Below are positions 41,889 through 53,273 of a DNA stretch of 64,000 nucleotides, piece by piece; position 1 is the stretch's first letter, and each line of letters starts with the position of its first letter. Position numbers and translations under genes: made by a program. The notes below the pieces were generated by a model. That model had not been told where the DNA came from, did no database searches, and saw only the letters and a list, made by a program, of their open reading frames with translations. The stretch is from Nocardia anaemiae NBRC 100462 (GTDB lineage: Bacteria > Actinomycetota > Actinomycetes > Mycobacteriales > Mycobacteriaceae), in contig NZ_BDAZ01000034.1 of assembly GCF_001612725.1 (NCBI RefSeq), positions 1-64,000 of the forward strand, written 5' to 3'.

Positions 41889-41969
41889 AACCGGCCCCGA
41901 CCAGGTCTGACTCGCCAGGCCGCAACCACCCGCACGGCGGGCATTCCGGCTGGCGCTAGTGTCGTTGAC

Positions 41970-44090
<2,121 letters not shown>

Positions 44091-44102
44091 CCGAAACCGC
44101 CG

Positions 44103-46556
44103 ATGACCGAGACGCCGAAGATCGAGACGCGCAAGTCCGATATGCAGACCCAACACACCGATCCCATCTCCCGCGGCCGCACTCCGGCCCGGCAGACACC
44201 GGTCCGCAGCACCTACCGACTCCAGCTGCGCCCCGACGCGTTGACCTTCACCGATGCCCGCGCCATCGCGGAATACCTACAGCAGCTGGGTATTTCGCAT
44301 CTGTACCTGTCGCCGATCCTCACCGCGACGGTCGGCTCGACACACGGCTACGACGTCACCGATCCCACCACGGTTTCGGCGGCCCTCGGCGGCCCGGCCG
44401 GACTCAAGGCGCTCGCGGACGAAGTGCGTAGCCGCGGTATGGGTTTGATCGTCGATCTGGTACCCAACCATGTCGGCGTGGCCGACCCCCGGCAGAACCC
44501 GTGGTGGTGGGATGTGCTGCGCAACGGCCGCCAATCGCAGTTCGCGCACTTCTTCGATATCGACTGGAGTGCGGGCAACGGCGCGGGCGGTCGGCTGGCG
44601 CTACCGGTGTTGCAGAGCGAAAACGATCCGGCCGCGCTGACGGTGGACCGGTCCGGTTCGGAACCGATGCTGGCACTGCACGATCTGCGCTTCCCCATCG
44701 CGGCGGGCACCGACGGCGACAACGCGCTGCGCATTCACGACAAACAGCATTACCGGCTGGTCAGCTGGAAGGCCGGGCTGTGCACGTACCGGCGGTTCTT
44801 CGCGGTCGGCAGCCTGGCCGCGGTGCGCCAGGAGGATCCCGAGGTCTTCGAGATCACCCACCGCGAGCTGGCCGCATGGTGTGAACACGATCTGATCGAC
44901 GGTGTCCGGGTCGATCATCCGGACGGATTGTCCTATCCCACCGCCTATTTGACGAAGCTGCGTCGGCTCATCGGCCCGCACCGGCTACTACTCGTGGAAA
45001 AGATCCTCGCCAACCGGGAACCGCTGGATGCGACGCTGCCGGTCGACGGCACCACCGGTTACGACGCCCTCGCCGATTACGGCGGCGTCCTGATCGACCC
45101 CGACGGCGAGCAGACGCTGACCGAACTGTCGCGCAAACTCGCCGGGCACGGCAGCGACCGCGCCTGGATCGGCGAGACCGAACATCGCATCAAACGCGCG
45201 GTGGCGGAGAATATTCTGGCCCCGGAGATCCGGCGCCTGGTCGCCGCGATCAAGCGTGACGCACATGCCGAAAGCTTCGACACCATGGCATTGACCAATG
45301 CCACCATCGAGGTGCTTGCCTTCATGCCGGTCTACCGGGTGGATTACGCGCCGCTGGCCGGTATGACCGGCGCGGTGGTCGCCGAGGTGGAGAAGCGCAA
45401 TAGCGAGCTGACGGCGCCGCTGAGCGTGCTGGTGGCGGCGCTGGCATCCGACGGCGAGGCGGCGGTTCGATTCAGTCAGGTCTGCGGTGCGATCACCGCC
45501 AAGGCCGTCGAGGACACCATGTTCTATCAGGCGGCGCGGCTGGTATCGCTGCAGGAGGTGGGCGGCAATCCGGCCCGATTCGGCCACTCGCTCAACGAAT
45601 TCCACCTCTCCAACAGTGAGCGCGCGCAACGCTGGCCCGCCACCATGACCACACTCTCGACACACGACACCAAGCGCGGTGAGGATGTGCGGGCCCGGAT
45701 CGGGGTGCTGTCTCAGGCCGCGGAGAGCTGGGCGCGTGCCGTCGAATCCTGGCAGGAGATCACCCCCGGTCCCGACGGTGCGACGACATTGTTCCTGTTG
45801 CAGAACATGTTCGGTGTCTGGCCCGCCGATGGCCGCCCGGCCTCCTCGGTGGCCGGACTGCGGGAACGACTGCATCTGTTCGCGGAGAAGGCGATTCGCG
45901 AGGCCGGGGTCCATACCTCCTGGGAGGAGCCGGATGCCGAATTCGAGACCAAGGTACACAGCTGGCTCGACGCGGTGATCGACGGGCCGGTCGGCTCCGA
46001 AATCGGTGATCTGGTACACGAACTCGCCCCGCACGCCTGGTCGGATTCGCTGTCACAGAAGCTGCTACAGCTGTGCGGACCCGGAATTCCGGATATCTAT
46101 CAGGGCTGCGAGCTCTGGGAGGACACGCTCGTCGATCCGGACAATCGCCGCCCGGTGGACTTCGCGGCCCGGGCCGGGCTGCTGCAATCACTCACCGGCA
46201 CACCGGCTTTGGACACCACTGGCGCGGCGAAGATGTGGATCGTCGCGTATGCGCTGTGGTTGCGCCGCGAACGCCCGGACTGTTTCGTCGGCGGCACCTA
46301 CCTGCCCTTGTTCGCCACTGGCGAGCAGGAGAGCAGACTGGTCGCCTACGCGCGTGGCCGGGCCGGAGAGACGCCCGAGGTGATCGTGGCCGCCACCCGG
46401 CACAGCCTCGGTCTGGCCGAAACCGGGTGGGCCGATACCACTTTGGAGCTGCCGCAGGGCAATTGGACCGATCGGCTGACCGGCCATACCTTCCAGGGCC
46501 GGGCCCGATTGGAAAAGCTTTTTGCCCGGCTGCCGGTGGCGCTACTGGTGCGCTGA
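44103..46556 (+). CDS. treY: maltooligosyl trehalose synthase TreY
   Basis: TreY converts the reducing-end glucose pair of a maltodextrin from alpha-1,4 to the alpha,alpha-1,1 bond of trehalose. The 817-residue protein has the conserved STYRLQLRP, SHLYLSPILTA, GSTHGYDVTDP, LVPNHVGV, the catalytic-aspartate segment DGVRVDHPDGL and LLVEKILA with the glutamate. About 35 residues before STYRLQ are extra relative to the usual start; a later start is possible but no better ribosome site was found. It follows glgX and overlaps the converging DUF2235 gene by 15 bp at its 3' end. Its partner treZ lies 10 kb away on the other strand. Confidence 0.95.
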   Translation: MTETPKIETRKSDMQTQHTDPISRGRTPARQTPVRSTYRLQLRPDALTFTDARAIAEYLQQLGISHLYLSPILTATVGSTHGYDVTDPTTVSAALGGPAGLKALADEVRSRGMGLIVDLVPNHVGVADPRQNPWWWDVLRNGRQSQFAHFFDIDWSAGNGAGGRLALPVLQSENDPAALTVDRSGSEPMLALHDLRFPIAAGTDGDNALRIHDKQHYRLVSWKAGLCTYRRFFAVGSLAAVRQEDPEVFEITHRELAAWCEHDLIDGVRVDHPDGLSYPTAYLTKLRRLIGPHRLLLVEKILANREPLDATLPVDGTTGYDALADYGGVLIDPDGEQTLTELSRKLAGHGSDRAWIGETEHRIKRAVAENILAPEIRRLVAAIKRDAHAESFDTMALTNATIEVLAFMPVYRVDYAPLAGMTGAVVAEVEKRNSELTAPLSVLVAALASDGEAAVRFSQVCGAITAKAVEDTMFYQAARLVSLQEVGGNPARFGHSLNEFHLSNSERAQRWPATMTTLSTHDTKRGEDVRARIGVLSQAAESWARAVESWQEITPGPDGATTLFLLQNMFGVWPADGRPASSVAGLRERLHLFAEKAIREAGVHTSWEEPDAEFETKVHSWLDAVIDGPVGSEIGDLVHELAPHAWSDSLSQKLLQLCGPGIPDIYQGCELWEDTLVDPDNRRPVDFAARAGLLQSLTGTPALDTTGAAKMWIVAYALWLRRERPDCFVGGTYLPLFATGEQESRLVAYARGRAGETPEVIVAATRHSLGLAETGWADTTLELPQGNWTDRLTGHTFQGRARLEKLFARLPVALLVR

Positions 46557-47726
46557 CGGCTCCTCCGGCGTGATGGCGGTTACCGTGCCGATCTTCTCGA
46601 TCAGCGTCTCGGGGACCATCCCGTCGTTGTCCTTCAGCCAGCGCCCCAGATTCGCGGGTCGGTAATCCGTGGCGTCCTGCACGGTGGAGGCCAGGCGCAC
46701 GCCGCGGTCCCCGTCGGTGTACAGCCGCCGCCAGGAGTCCCAGTAGAACCGCGGGTTGCGCGGCTGACGAATGGTGCGCAGCACATTGAGGATTCGGTAT
46801 CCGATGCCGAGTGAGCGATGCAATTCCATATGCTTCGCCCCCGCGGCCGCGCACCGCTGGGACAGGCCCTCCAACCGGTCGCGGTCGAAGGCGAGCCCGA
46901 CCGCCTCGGCCTGCTCGACCATCCAGCGCAACGTGATATCGGAGAGTCCGCACTCCTGATAGCCGCCGCCGATATCGCTGTGCACGCCCTCGAACCAGAC
47001 CTGCTTCACCCGGTCGTAGTTGTGGGAGTACTTCACGTCCGGCTCGATCGGCACCTCCCAGAGGCACGGTTCGAAATTGCGCCGCCGCTCGTCGAGCGCC
47101 AGCGCCTGCCGCGCACAGTAGACATTGCGTCCGAGTTTCACATCGTGGAACCGGTGCCGCAGCGAGGTCAGTCCGGGCACGCCCAGTGCGCCGACGGTAT
47201 CGAAGACCCCGATGAAGTCGATCTTGGCCGGGGTGTCCCAGCAGTTCTGCTTGCGGAAGTCGATCCACTCCTGCGGTTCCTTCGGATCCGGGTTCTCCGG
47301 GGTCCGCGGCGGCGCGGGCTGATGGTGAATTCGCAAGGCGTCCGGATACTTTCCCTCGATCATCGCATCCGGTGTCATGATCCCGATGCGGCCGATCAGA
47401 CCGGCCAGGCTACGCGCGGTGAACGCACCGCGACTGAAACCGAAGATGTAGATCTCGTCGCCCGGCTGCCAGTTCAGTGCCAGATGCCAGTACGCCGAGG
47501 ACAGATTCGCCTCGAGTCCGAGTCCGAACGCACCACCCATCAGGCGATCGGCCAGGAAGCCGCGCGCCCCAGGCCCGGATACGTAGCTGACCCACTGCTG
47601 GATCGGCTCGCCCGACGGTCCCGGCGCCTCGTACCGAATCGTCTGCGCGATCTTGATGATATTCGATACCGTGTTGCTGGATTCGGCCTTCCATGTGCCG
47701 TCGCAGCAGACCACCAGTCGTTTCAT
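46542..47726 (-). CDS. DUF2235 alpha/beta-hydrolase-like protein
   Basis: A 394-residue protein of the DUF2235 family, which shares the fold of Tle1-type phospholipase effectors. Visible features are the N-terminal KRLVVCCDGTWK, the nucleophile elbow GFSRGAFTARSLAGL with a GxSxG-like serine, and the aspartate in FIGVFDTVGALG, followed by HSDIGGGY, the likely histidine/aspartate region. No type VI secretion genes are nearby, so an effector role is not supported; in actinobacteria these are mostly cytosolic hydrolases of unknown substrate. The ORF end overlaps treY by 15 bp in convergent orientation. Confidence 0.85.
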   Translation of the reverse strand: MKRLVVCCDGTWKAESSNTVSNIIKIAQTIRYEAPGPSGEPIQQWVSYVSGPGARGFLADRLMGGAFGLGLEANLSSAYWHLALNWQPGDEIYIFGFSRGAFTARSLAGLIGRIGIMTPDAMIEGKYPDALRIHHQPAPPRTPENPDPKEPQEWIDFRKQNCWDTPAKIDFIGVFDTVGALGVPGLTSLRHRFHDVKLGRNVYCARQALALDERRRNFEPCLWEVPIEPDVKYSHNYDRVKQVWFEGVHSDIGGGYQECGLSDITLRWMVEQAEAVGLAFDRDRLEGLSQRCAAAGAKHMELHRSLGIGYRILNVLRTIRQPRNPRFYWDSWRRLYTDGDRGVRLASTVQDATDYRPANLGRWLKDNDGMVPETLIEKIGTVTAITPEEPSAHQ

Positions 47727-47875
47727 GGGTGAATCCTCCGCCCCGATTACCGTCGAAACCTGCGTACTCGACTACCCGAATCATCGATGCGTCGGCTGCG
47801 GATGTTAATGAAAATATTGCCTTTCAACGCAAAAGGCCTGCGCCGAGCGGGATTTTCGCGAGTATCCTGGCGCGG

Positions 47876-48163
47876 CTACAACCAGATGGGGTCACCGAAG
47901 ACCGCACCCATATCGTCGGTCTCCGGCGAAGTCGCCGTGACATACGTGTATTGCCGCAATGTCACCGGAGCGGTGCAGGTATCGACCTTGATATGGAAGT
48001 CCCGGACCACTGTCTGGATGAGCTTGCCCGGAATGATTTCTTTCTCCGCCATGGGTACATCGGCGATCTCACCAGGGGAGAGATTCACTGTGACCACCGG
48101 GTTGGGGTTTATCAAGATCCGATCGGCTGCCGTCGAAGCGCCGATGAAACGGGTGTCGGTCAC
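47876..48163 (-). pseudogene. C-terminal remnant of an MspA-family porin
   Basis: About 95 codons end in TTVRQ-type porin tail features: INPNPVVTVNLSPGEIADVP, then VVRDFHIKVDTCTAPVTLRQ and SPETDDMGAVFGDPIWL. This matches the end of nocardial MspA-like outer-membrane porins (pattern recalled, not searched). Intact members are about 200-230 residues with a signal peptide; none precedes this piece, because the LuxR gene begins just beyond on the other strand. The N-terminal half and signal peptide are missing, so it cannot form a porin. Confidence 0.6.
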
Positions 48164-48194
48164 TCGGGGTTCGGTCGGCGGTTACGGTGGGCAG

Positions 48195-50891
48195 ATGCTC
48201 CACGGAAGAGAAGTCGAACTAGCTCGGATCGATCGGCTTCTCGAGGCGGCTCGCACCGGACGCAGCGGGGCGCTCGTGGTGCGCGGGGAGCCGGGGATCG
48301 GTAAGACGGCATTATTGGATTATGCGGCGGCGCAGGGTATTCCGGCGGTGCGCAGTGCCGGAATCGAGTCCGAGGCGGAGTTGCCGTTCGCGGGGCTGCA
48401 TCTGCTGATCAAGCCGGGGATGGCACTGGTGGACCGGTTGCCCGCGCCCCAGCGGGACGCGTTGCACGGGGCATTCGGTCTGGCGCAACATGATCCGGCG
48501 GATCGGATGTTGATCGGATTGGCGGTGCTGTCGCTGCTGGCCGAGGAGGCGGCCGAGGGGCCGCTGCTGTGTCTGATCGATGACGCGCATTGGCTGGATC
48601 GGGCGACGGCTGAGACGCTGCTGTTCGCGGCGCGGCGACTCGATGCCGAAGGCGTGCTGATCATCTTCGCGACCCGCGCCGGCGAGCAGGATTTTCCCGC
48701 GCCCGGCCTGCCCGAACTCACGCTGACCGGCTTGACGCAGGAGTCGGCGGCCGCGCTGGTGGACAGTCGCGGTCCGGATCTTTCGCCCGCCATCCGCTAC
48801 CGGTTGCTGGCCGAGGCGGGCGGCAATCCGCTCGCGCTGCTGGAGTTGCCCGCCGTTTTGGCCGCCGAGGGTGCTGAATCAGGTCACGGGCCGAATCCGC
48901 TGCCGCTGACCCAGCGGCTCCAGGTGGCATTTCACGGCCAAGTGTCCAGGCTGCCCGCGGCCACCCGGACCTTGCTCCTGATTGCGGCCGCGGCGGGCAC
49001 CAACGATCTCACCATTGTGCTGCGCGCCGCCGAGGCACTCGGGGCCCAGCTGCCGGACCTGCAACCGGCCGCGGATGCCGGGCTGATCGGTAGCGATGGA
49101 GTGAGCGTGAATTTCCGCCACCCCCTGCTGCGTTCGGCCGTCTACCAGGGTGCGCCGCTGACGCAGCGGCTCGCCGCGCATGCCGCCCTCGCCGCCGCAC
49201 TGACCGAGCCCGAGGATGCCGACCTACGCGCCTGGCACTTGGCCTCGGCGGCGACCGGACCGGATGAGACCACCGCCGCAGCGCTCGAGGACACGGCCGA
49301 TCGGGCCCGGCGGCGCAGCGGCTATTCCGGGGCCGTGGCCGCCTACGAACGCGCCGCGGGTTTGAGCACCGACGCCTTCGCCCGGGTCCGGCGACTGGTG
49401 GCGGCCGCCGAAACCGCCAGCGAAGCGGGCCAATTGGACCGCGCGAGCCGACTGGCCGATCGCGCGTCCGGATTGAGCACCGACCGAATGCTCAGCGCCC
49501 GACTGGATCTGGTGCGGGCCACCGCGGAATTCGGTGCGGGCAAACCACTCTCGGCACACCAACTGCTGCTCGCGGGCGCCGAGCTGGTGCGTACCGACGA
49601 TCCGGCCCGCGCCGCGCGCATCCTCATGCAGGCGGTGCATACGGCCTGGTACCTCGGCACACCGGAACTCGCGGAGATCGCCGCGCACATCAACGCATTG
49701 GACCTGCCCGACACCGAACCGATGACACCCATCGCCCACTACACGGTCGCGGGCATCGACAGCAGATTCACCATCGACCTGCGCGACGCGGCCGCCGCCG
49801 CCCGCCGCAACGGCGCCGACAGCCCACGCGATCTGGTGCAGATGTGCGGTGTCGGGCTGGTCGTCGGGCAGGATGAGCAGGTCGCGGAGCTGGCGCAGAC
49901 CCTCATTGCCGAATGCCGCGACCAGGGCCGCATCGCACTGCTGCCGACCCTGCTGTTCTTCCGCGCCGAGACCGAACTCTTCCTCGGCCGACCGCGCGAG
50001 GGTCGCATCGCCGCGCTCGAAGGGCTGCGGATCGCCGAGGATATCGGGCAGCGGCATTGGATCAGCCAGATGTCGAGCTACCTTGCATATCTGGCGGCAT
50101 TGGAGGGGCGTGAACAGGAATGCCGAGAGTCGGTCGATCGCGCCCTCGCCGAGGAACTGGGTGGTGCGGCCGCGCCGGGCGCACCGTGGACGCTGGCGGC
50201 GCTCGGCGTACTCGATCTCGGGCTCGGCAAGGTCGACAGCGCGCTGTCCCGGCTGGAACTGCTGACCGCGGAACCCGCCCGCCACCACGTGATCGGTCTG
50301 CGCGCCCTACCGGACCTGATCGAGGCGGCGGTGCGCATGGGCAGCCCGGCGCGCGCGGGTGACGCACTGGATCGGCTGCGCGGCTGGGCCACGGCTTCGC
50401 GACAAGAGTGGGTCAGCGCGCTCGTCGAGCGCTGTCTGGCTTTGACCGGCCCGGAGGCCGATGCGGAGGCCCACTTTCAAGCCGCGCTCGAACGCGGCGG
50501 ACGTCCCGTCGAACTGGCGAGAACCCAATTGCTTTTCGGTGAATGGCTACGCCGCAACCGTCGAAAGACCGAGGCGCGCAACCACCTTCAGCCTGCCCTG
50601 GAGACCTTCGACCGCCTCGATGCGACTCCGTGGGCCGACCGAACCCGCACCGAACTGGCTGCCCTCGGCGTCGGCACCACAAGCCGCCCGACCACCGGCG
50701 TCCTGGCCCGTCTCACCCCGCAGGAACTCCAGATCGTCCGCCTCGCCGCCCAAGGAATGTCCAATCGCGACATCGCCGCCCAACTCTTCCTCAGCCCCCG
50801 CACCGTAGGCCACCACCTCTACAAGGCCTACCCCAAACTCGGTGTCCTCTCCCGCACCGAACTCACCAGCCTCCCCCTCGACGTCGCCTAG
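48195..50891 (+). CDS. large AAA-ATPase LuxR-family transcriptional regulator
   Basis: An 898-residue LAL-type regulator. The N-terminal AAA domain has Walker A GEPGIGKT (31-38) and Walker B LLCLIDDAHWLD (124-135). A long helical, TPR-like middle follows, and the last 60 residues are a LuxR helix-turn-helix (LTPQELQIVRLAAQGMSNRD, IAAQLFLSPRTVGHHLYKAY). The family often activates carbon-use or secondary-metabolism genes with ATP and a ligand. The start is an ATG 14 residues upstream of the conserved ALVVRGEPGIG; a longer frame reaching upstream crosses the porin remnant and is rejected. No obvious target lies alongside. Confidence 0.9.
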   Translation: MLHGREVELARIDRLLEAARTGRSGALVVRGEPGIGKTALLDYAAAQGIPAVRSAGIESEAELPFAGLHLLIKPGMALVDRLPAPQRDALHGAFGLAQHDPADRMLIGLAVLSLLAEEAAEGPLLCLIDDAHWLDRATAETLLFAARRLDAEGVLIIFATRAGEQDFPAPGLPELTLTGLTQESAAALVDSRGPDLSPAIRYRLLAEAGGNPLALLELPAVLAAEGAESGHGPNPLPLTQRLQVAFHGQVSRLPAATRTLLLIAAAAGTNDLTIVLRAAEALGAQLPDLQPAADAGLIGSDGVSVNFRHPLLRSAVYQGAPLTQRLAAHAALAAALTEPEDADLRAWHLASAATGPDETTAAALEDTADRARRRSGYSGAVAAYERAAGLSTDAFARVRRLVAAAETASEAGQLDRASRLADRASGLSTDRMLSARLDLVRATAEFGAGKPLSAHQLLLAGAELVRTDDPARAARILMQAVHTAWYLGTPELAEIAAHINALDLPDTEPMTPIAHYTVAGIDSRFTIDLRDAAAAARRNGADSPRDLVQMCGVGLVVGQDEQVAELAQTLIAECRDQGRIALLPTLLFFRAETELFLGRPREGRIAALEGLRIAEDIGQRHWISQMSSYLAYLAALEGREQECRESVDRALAEELGGAAAPGAPWTLAALGVLDLGLGKVDSALSRLELLTAEPARHHVIGLRALPDLIEAAVRMGSPARAGDALDRLRGWATASRQEWVSALVERCLALTGPEADAEAHFQAALERGGRPVELARTQLLFGEWLRRNRRKTEARNHLQPALETFDRLDATPWADRTRTELAALGVGTTSRPTTGVLARLTPQELQIVRLAAQGMSNRDIAAQLFLSPRTVGHHLYKAYPKLGVLSRTELTSLPLDVA

Positions 50892-50900
50892 GCGCCGCGA

Positions 50901-50968
50901 TCAAGATCAGGTGGCACTGGTGGCGGGGCTTCTCGGCCGATGCCGCCATAGTTTCCACCTGATCTTGA
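50901..50968. repeat. long inverted repeat after the LuxR gene
   Basis: Perfect 14-bp arms TCAAGATCAGGTGG (50901-50914) and CCACCTGATCTTGA (50955-50968) enclose 40 bp that contain a second pair, TGGCGG (50921-50926) and CCGCCA (50943-50948). It begins 10 bp after the LuxR stop and lies between convergent genes. A bidirectional terminator is possible but there is no T-run. Confidence 0.8.
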
Positions 50969-51093
50969 AATGGGGTGGCGTCCATGGCCACGCTGACTGT
51001 TGGGTGGCTGTGGTTGCGTATGGGCCTGGGTGTCTCGGGCAACCATTCGACCAAGAGTCACTCGCCTCAGCTGGGCGACAATCCGCGTTGGGC

Positions 51094-51309
51094 CTACGCC
51101 CGGCAGTGCGCGCCGACTCGGCCGACGATCCAGCGGCCGGTTCCGACTCCGGCGGCGACCAGCACGGCGACCTGCAGCGATCCGGTGATCAGCGTGAGGA
51201 CCAGGCAGACGACCAGCGCGAGGGCGAGCGCCTCGAGTTTGTACATCGGCCACGCGCTGCCAGCGATATCTACCGCCGTCGGGCGGGGCTGAAGGGGGAC
51301 CACTGCCAT
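51094..51309 (-). CDS. small membrane protein, unknown
   Basis: A 71-residue protein with two hydrophobic helices: LEALALALVVCLVLTLITG and VAVLVAAGVGTGRWIVGRVG, joined by a short SLQ loop. The N-terminus (MAVVPLQPRPTAVDIAGSAW) is cytoplasmic-like. It looks like a small integral membrane protein of the kind found beside ilvA in related actinobacteria. No family assigned. It is divergent from the deazaflavin-type oxidoreductase gene. Confidence 0.6.
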   Translation of the reverse strand: MAVVPLQPRPTAVDIAGSAWPMYKLEALALALVVCLVLTLITGSLQVAVLVAAGVGTGRWIVGRVGAHCRA

Positions 51310-51394
51310 GTCGTCAGGCTACACGGATAGGGAAGTTCGGGCCACCTAACATTTTGCCGGGAACAGAGGCGGGCTTTGCGTTGTTGCCGGTGTC

Positions 51395-51829
51395 ATGCCA
51401 TTGACAGGTGAGTACGCACCGAGCACATCCGATTGGGCCCGTGAGCAGGCCGAGCTGATCGAGAATTCCGGCGGCACCGAGGGCCTGACGCTGCAGGGCA
51501 AGCCCGTCATCGTCCTGACCACCAAGGGCGCGAAGACCGGGCTGCTGCGCAAGACCGCGCTGATGCGGGTCGAGCACGACGGCGAATACGCGGTCGTCGC
51601 CTCGCTGGGCGGCGCGCCGAAGCATCCCGTCTGGTACTGGAATATCAAGGCCGAGCCGCATGTCGAGCTGCGCGACGGCACCGTGAACAAGGACTACACC
51701 GCACGCGAGGTCTTCGGCGAGGAGAAGGCGCTGTGGTGGGCTCGCGCGGTCGAGGTCTGGCCCGATTACGCGAATTACCAGACCAAGACGAACCGTGAGA
51801 TTCCGGTTTTCGTCCTGACTCCGCGGTAG
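51395..51829 (+). CDS. deazaflavin (F420)-dependent nitroreductase-family protein
   Basis: A 144-residue split-barrel flavin/deazaflavin oxidoreductase of the Ddn/Rv1558 family. The pattern is typical: GKPVIVLTTKGAKTGLLRKT, VASLGGAPKHPVWYWNI, then EPHVELRDGT and a tail with NYQTKTNREIPVFVLTPR. These proteins bind F420H2 and reduce quinones or nitro compounds such as pretomanid. A homologue lies next to ilvA in M. tuberculosis. A stable hairpin follows the gene. Confidence 0.92.
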   Translation: MPLTGEYAPSTSDWAREQAELIENSGGTEGLTLQGKPVIVLTTKGAKTGLLRKTALMRVEHDGEYAVVASLGGAPKHPVWYWNIKAEPHVELRDGTVNKDYTAREVFGEEKALWWARAVEVWPDYANYQTKTNREIPVFVLTPR

Positions 51830-51869
51830 CTCGCGCCGGGAAACCGGGCGTTCGCCCGCCTCCGACTCC

Positions 51870-51900
51870 CACCCGCCGCGTCCGCTCGACGCGGCGGGTG
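51870..51900 (+). terminator. strong hairpin between the F420-type gene and ilvA
   Basis: A 13-bp perfect stem, CACCCGCCGCGTC (51870-51882) with GACGCGGCGGGTG (51888-51900), and a 5-nt loop. There is no T-run, as usual for GC-rich actinobacteria. It ends only 14 bp before the ilvA start codon, so it could instead affect ilvA expression. Confidence 0.65.
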
Positions 51901-51914
51901 GCAGCATATTTCGA

Positions 51915-53273
51915 GTGTCCAATCCGCTTGAACTTCTCGACGACCAGTCCACATCCCGTCCCGCGCTGACCGCGGATGAGATCGACGCCGCCGCCAAGCG
52001 AATTGCCGACATTATCGAGCCCACCCCGCTGCAGCACAGTCCCCGGCTTTCCGCGCTGACCGGGGCGCAGGTCTATCTCAAGCGCGAAGACCTGACCGCC
52101 GTGCGTTCCTACAAGCTGCGCGGCGCCTACAACCTGATCGTGCAGCTCACCGATTCCGAGCGCGCAGCGGGCGTGGTCGCGGCCAGCGCCGGAAATCACG
52201 CCCAGGGCGTCGCCTTCGCCTGCAATGCGATGGGTATCCAGGGGCGCATTTACGTACCGACCACGACGCCGAAGCAGAAGCGCGACCGCATCCGGGTGCA
52301 CGGCGGCGAATTCGTCGAGCTGATCGCGGTCGGCGAAACCTATGACGCGGCCGCCGCGGCCGCCGCCGAGGATGTCGAGCGCACCGGCGCGACCATGGTG
52401 CCGCCGTTCGACGATCCCCGCACCGCGGCTGGCCAGGGCACCATCGCGCCCGAATTCCTGGAACAGCTCGGCGGCCGGACCCCCGATCTGGTGGTCATCC
52501 CGGTCGGCGGAGGTGGCTGCCTTGCGGGTATCGGCACCTATCTGCGGGAGCGCTCACCGAGCACCGGCATCCTCGGTGTCGAACCGGCGGGCGCGGCCTC
52601 GATGACCGCCGCGCTGGTCGCGGGCGGCCCGGTGACGCTGCCGGAGATCGATCCGTTCGTCGATGGCGCCGCGGTGCGCCGGATCGGTCAGCTGCCCTAC
52701 GCGGCGGTCTCCGGATTCGGCAGCCGGGTTGTTTCCCACGGTTCGCTGCCGCTGCTGACCGCGACCGAATCGCCAAGCGGCGCGGGCGCTTTCCGCATGA
52801 TGCAGGTCGACGAGGGTGCGATCTGCACCACCATGCTCGAGCTGTACCAGAGCGAAGGCATCATCGCCGAACCCGCGGGCGCGCTGTCGGTGACGGCGCT
52901 GGCCGAAATCGCGATCGAACCCGGTTCGACGGTGGTGTGCCTGGTCTCCGGTGGCAATAACGATGTGTCCCGCTATGGCGAGATCATCGAGCGCTCACTG
53001 GTGCACCGCGGGCTCAAGCACTATTTCCTGGTGGACTTCCCGCAGGAGCCGGGCGCGCTGCGACGCTTCCTCAACGAGGTGCTCGGTCCTGACGACGACA
53101 TCACCCTGTTCGAATACGTCAAGCGCAATAACCGGGAAACCGGTGCCGCGCTGGTCGGTATCGAGCTCGGTGCGCCGGACGGGCTCGGCCCGCTGCTGCA
53201 GCGGATGGAAGAGTCGCCGATCCAGTGCGAGCGGTTGGAACCGGATTCCCCGGCATACCGCTACCTCACCTGA
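51915..53273 (+). CDS. ilvA: threonine ammonia-lyase (biosynthetic), IlvA
   Basis: IlvA deaminates threonine to 2-oxobutanoate, the first step of isoleucine synthesis. The 452-residue PLP protein has the Schiff-base lysine in VRSYKLRGAYN, ASAGNHAQGVAF, VIPVGGGGCLAG and the EPAGALSVTAL segment. A C-terminal ACT-like regulatory region (about 365-452, beginning LKHYFLVDFPQEPGALRRFL) gives feedback control by isoleucine. It starts at GTG without an obvious ribosome site; a hairpin ends 14 bp upstream. Confidence 0.96.
   Translation: MSNPLELLDDQSTSRPALTADEIDAAAKRIADIIEPTPLQHSPRLSALTGAQVYLKREDLTAVRSYKLRGAYNLIVQLTDSERAAGVVAASAGNHAQGVAFACNAMGIQGRIYVPTTTPKQKRDRIRVHGGEFVELIAVGETYDAAAAAAAEDVERTGATMVPPFDDPRTAAGQGTIAPEFLEQLGGRTPDLVVIPVGGGGCLAGIGTYLRERSPSTGILGVEPAGAASMTAALVAGGPVTLPEIDPFVDGAAVRRIGQLPYAAVSGFGSRVVSHGSLPLLTATESPSGAGAFRMMQVDEGAICTTMLELYQSEGIIAEPAGALSVTALAEIAIEPGSTVVCLVSGGNNDVSRYGEIIERSLVHRGLKHYFLVDFPQEPGALRRFLNEVLGPDDDITLFEYVKRNNRETGAALVGIELGAPDGLGPLLQRMEESPIQCERLEPDSPAYRYLT

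Noticed and set aside
46542..47726. Type VI secretion phospholipase effector
   Set aside because: Fold family only; no type VI genes in the window and the organism is not a typical type VI host.
47787..48194. Upstream extension of the LuxR gene
   Set aside because: Crosses the MspA remnant on the other strand; the ATG at 48195 precedes the conserved ATPase domain closely.
51830..51915. T-box or other riboswitch before ilvA
   Set aside because: The leader is too short and no T-box sequence is present; only a simple hairpin is seen.
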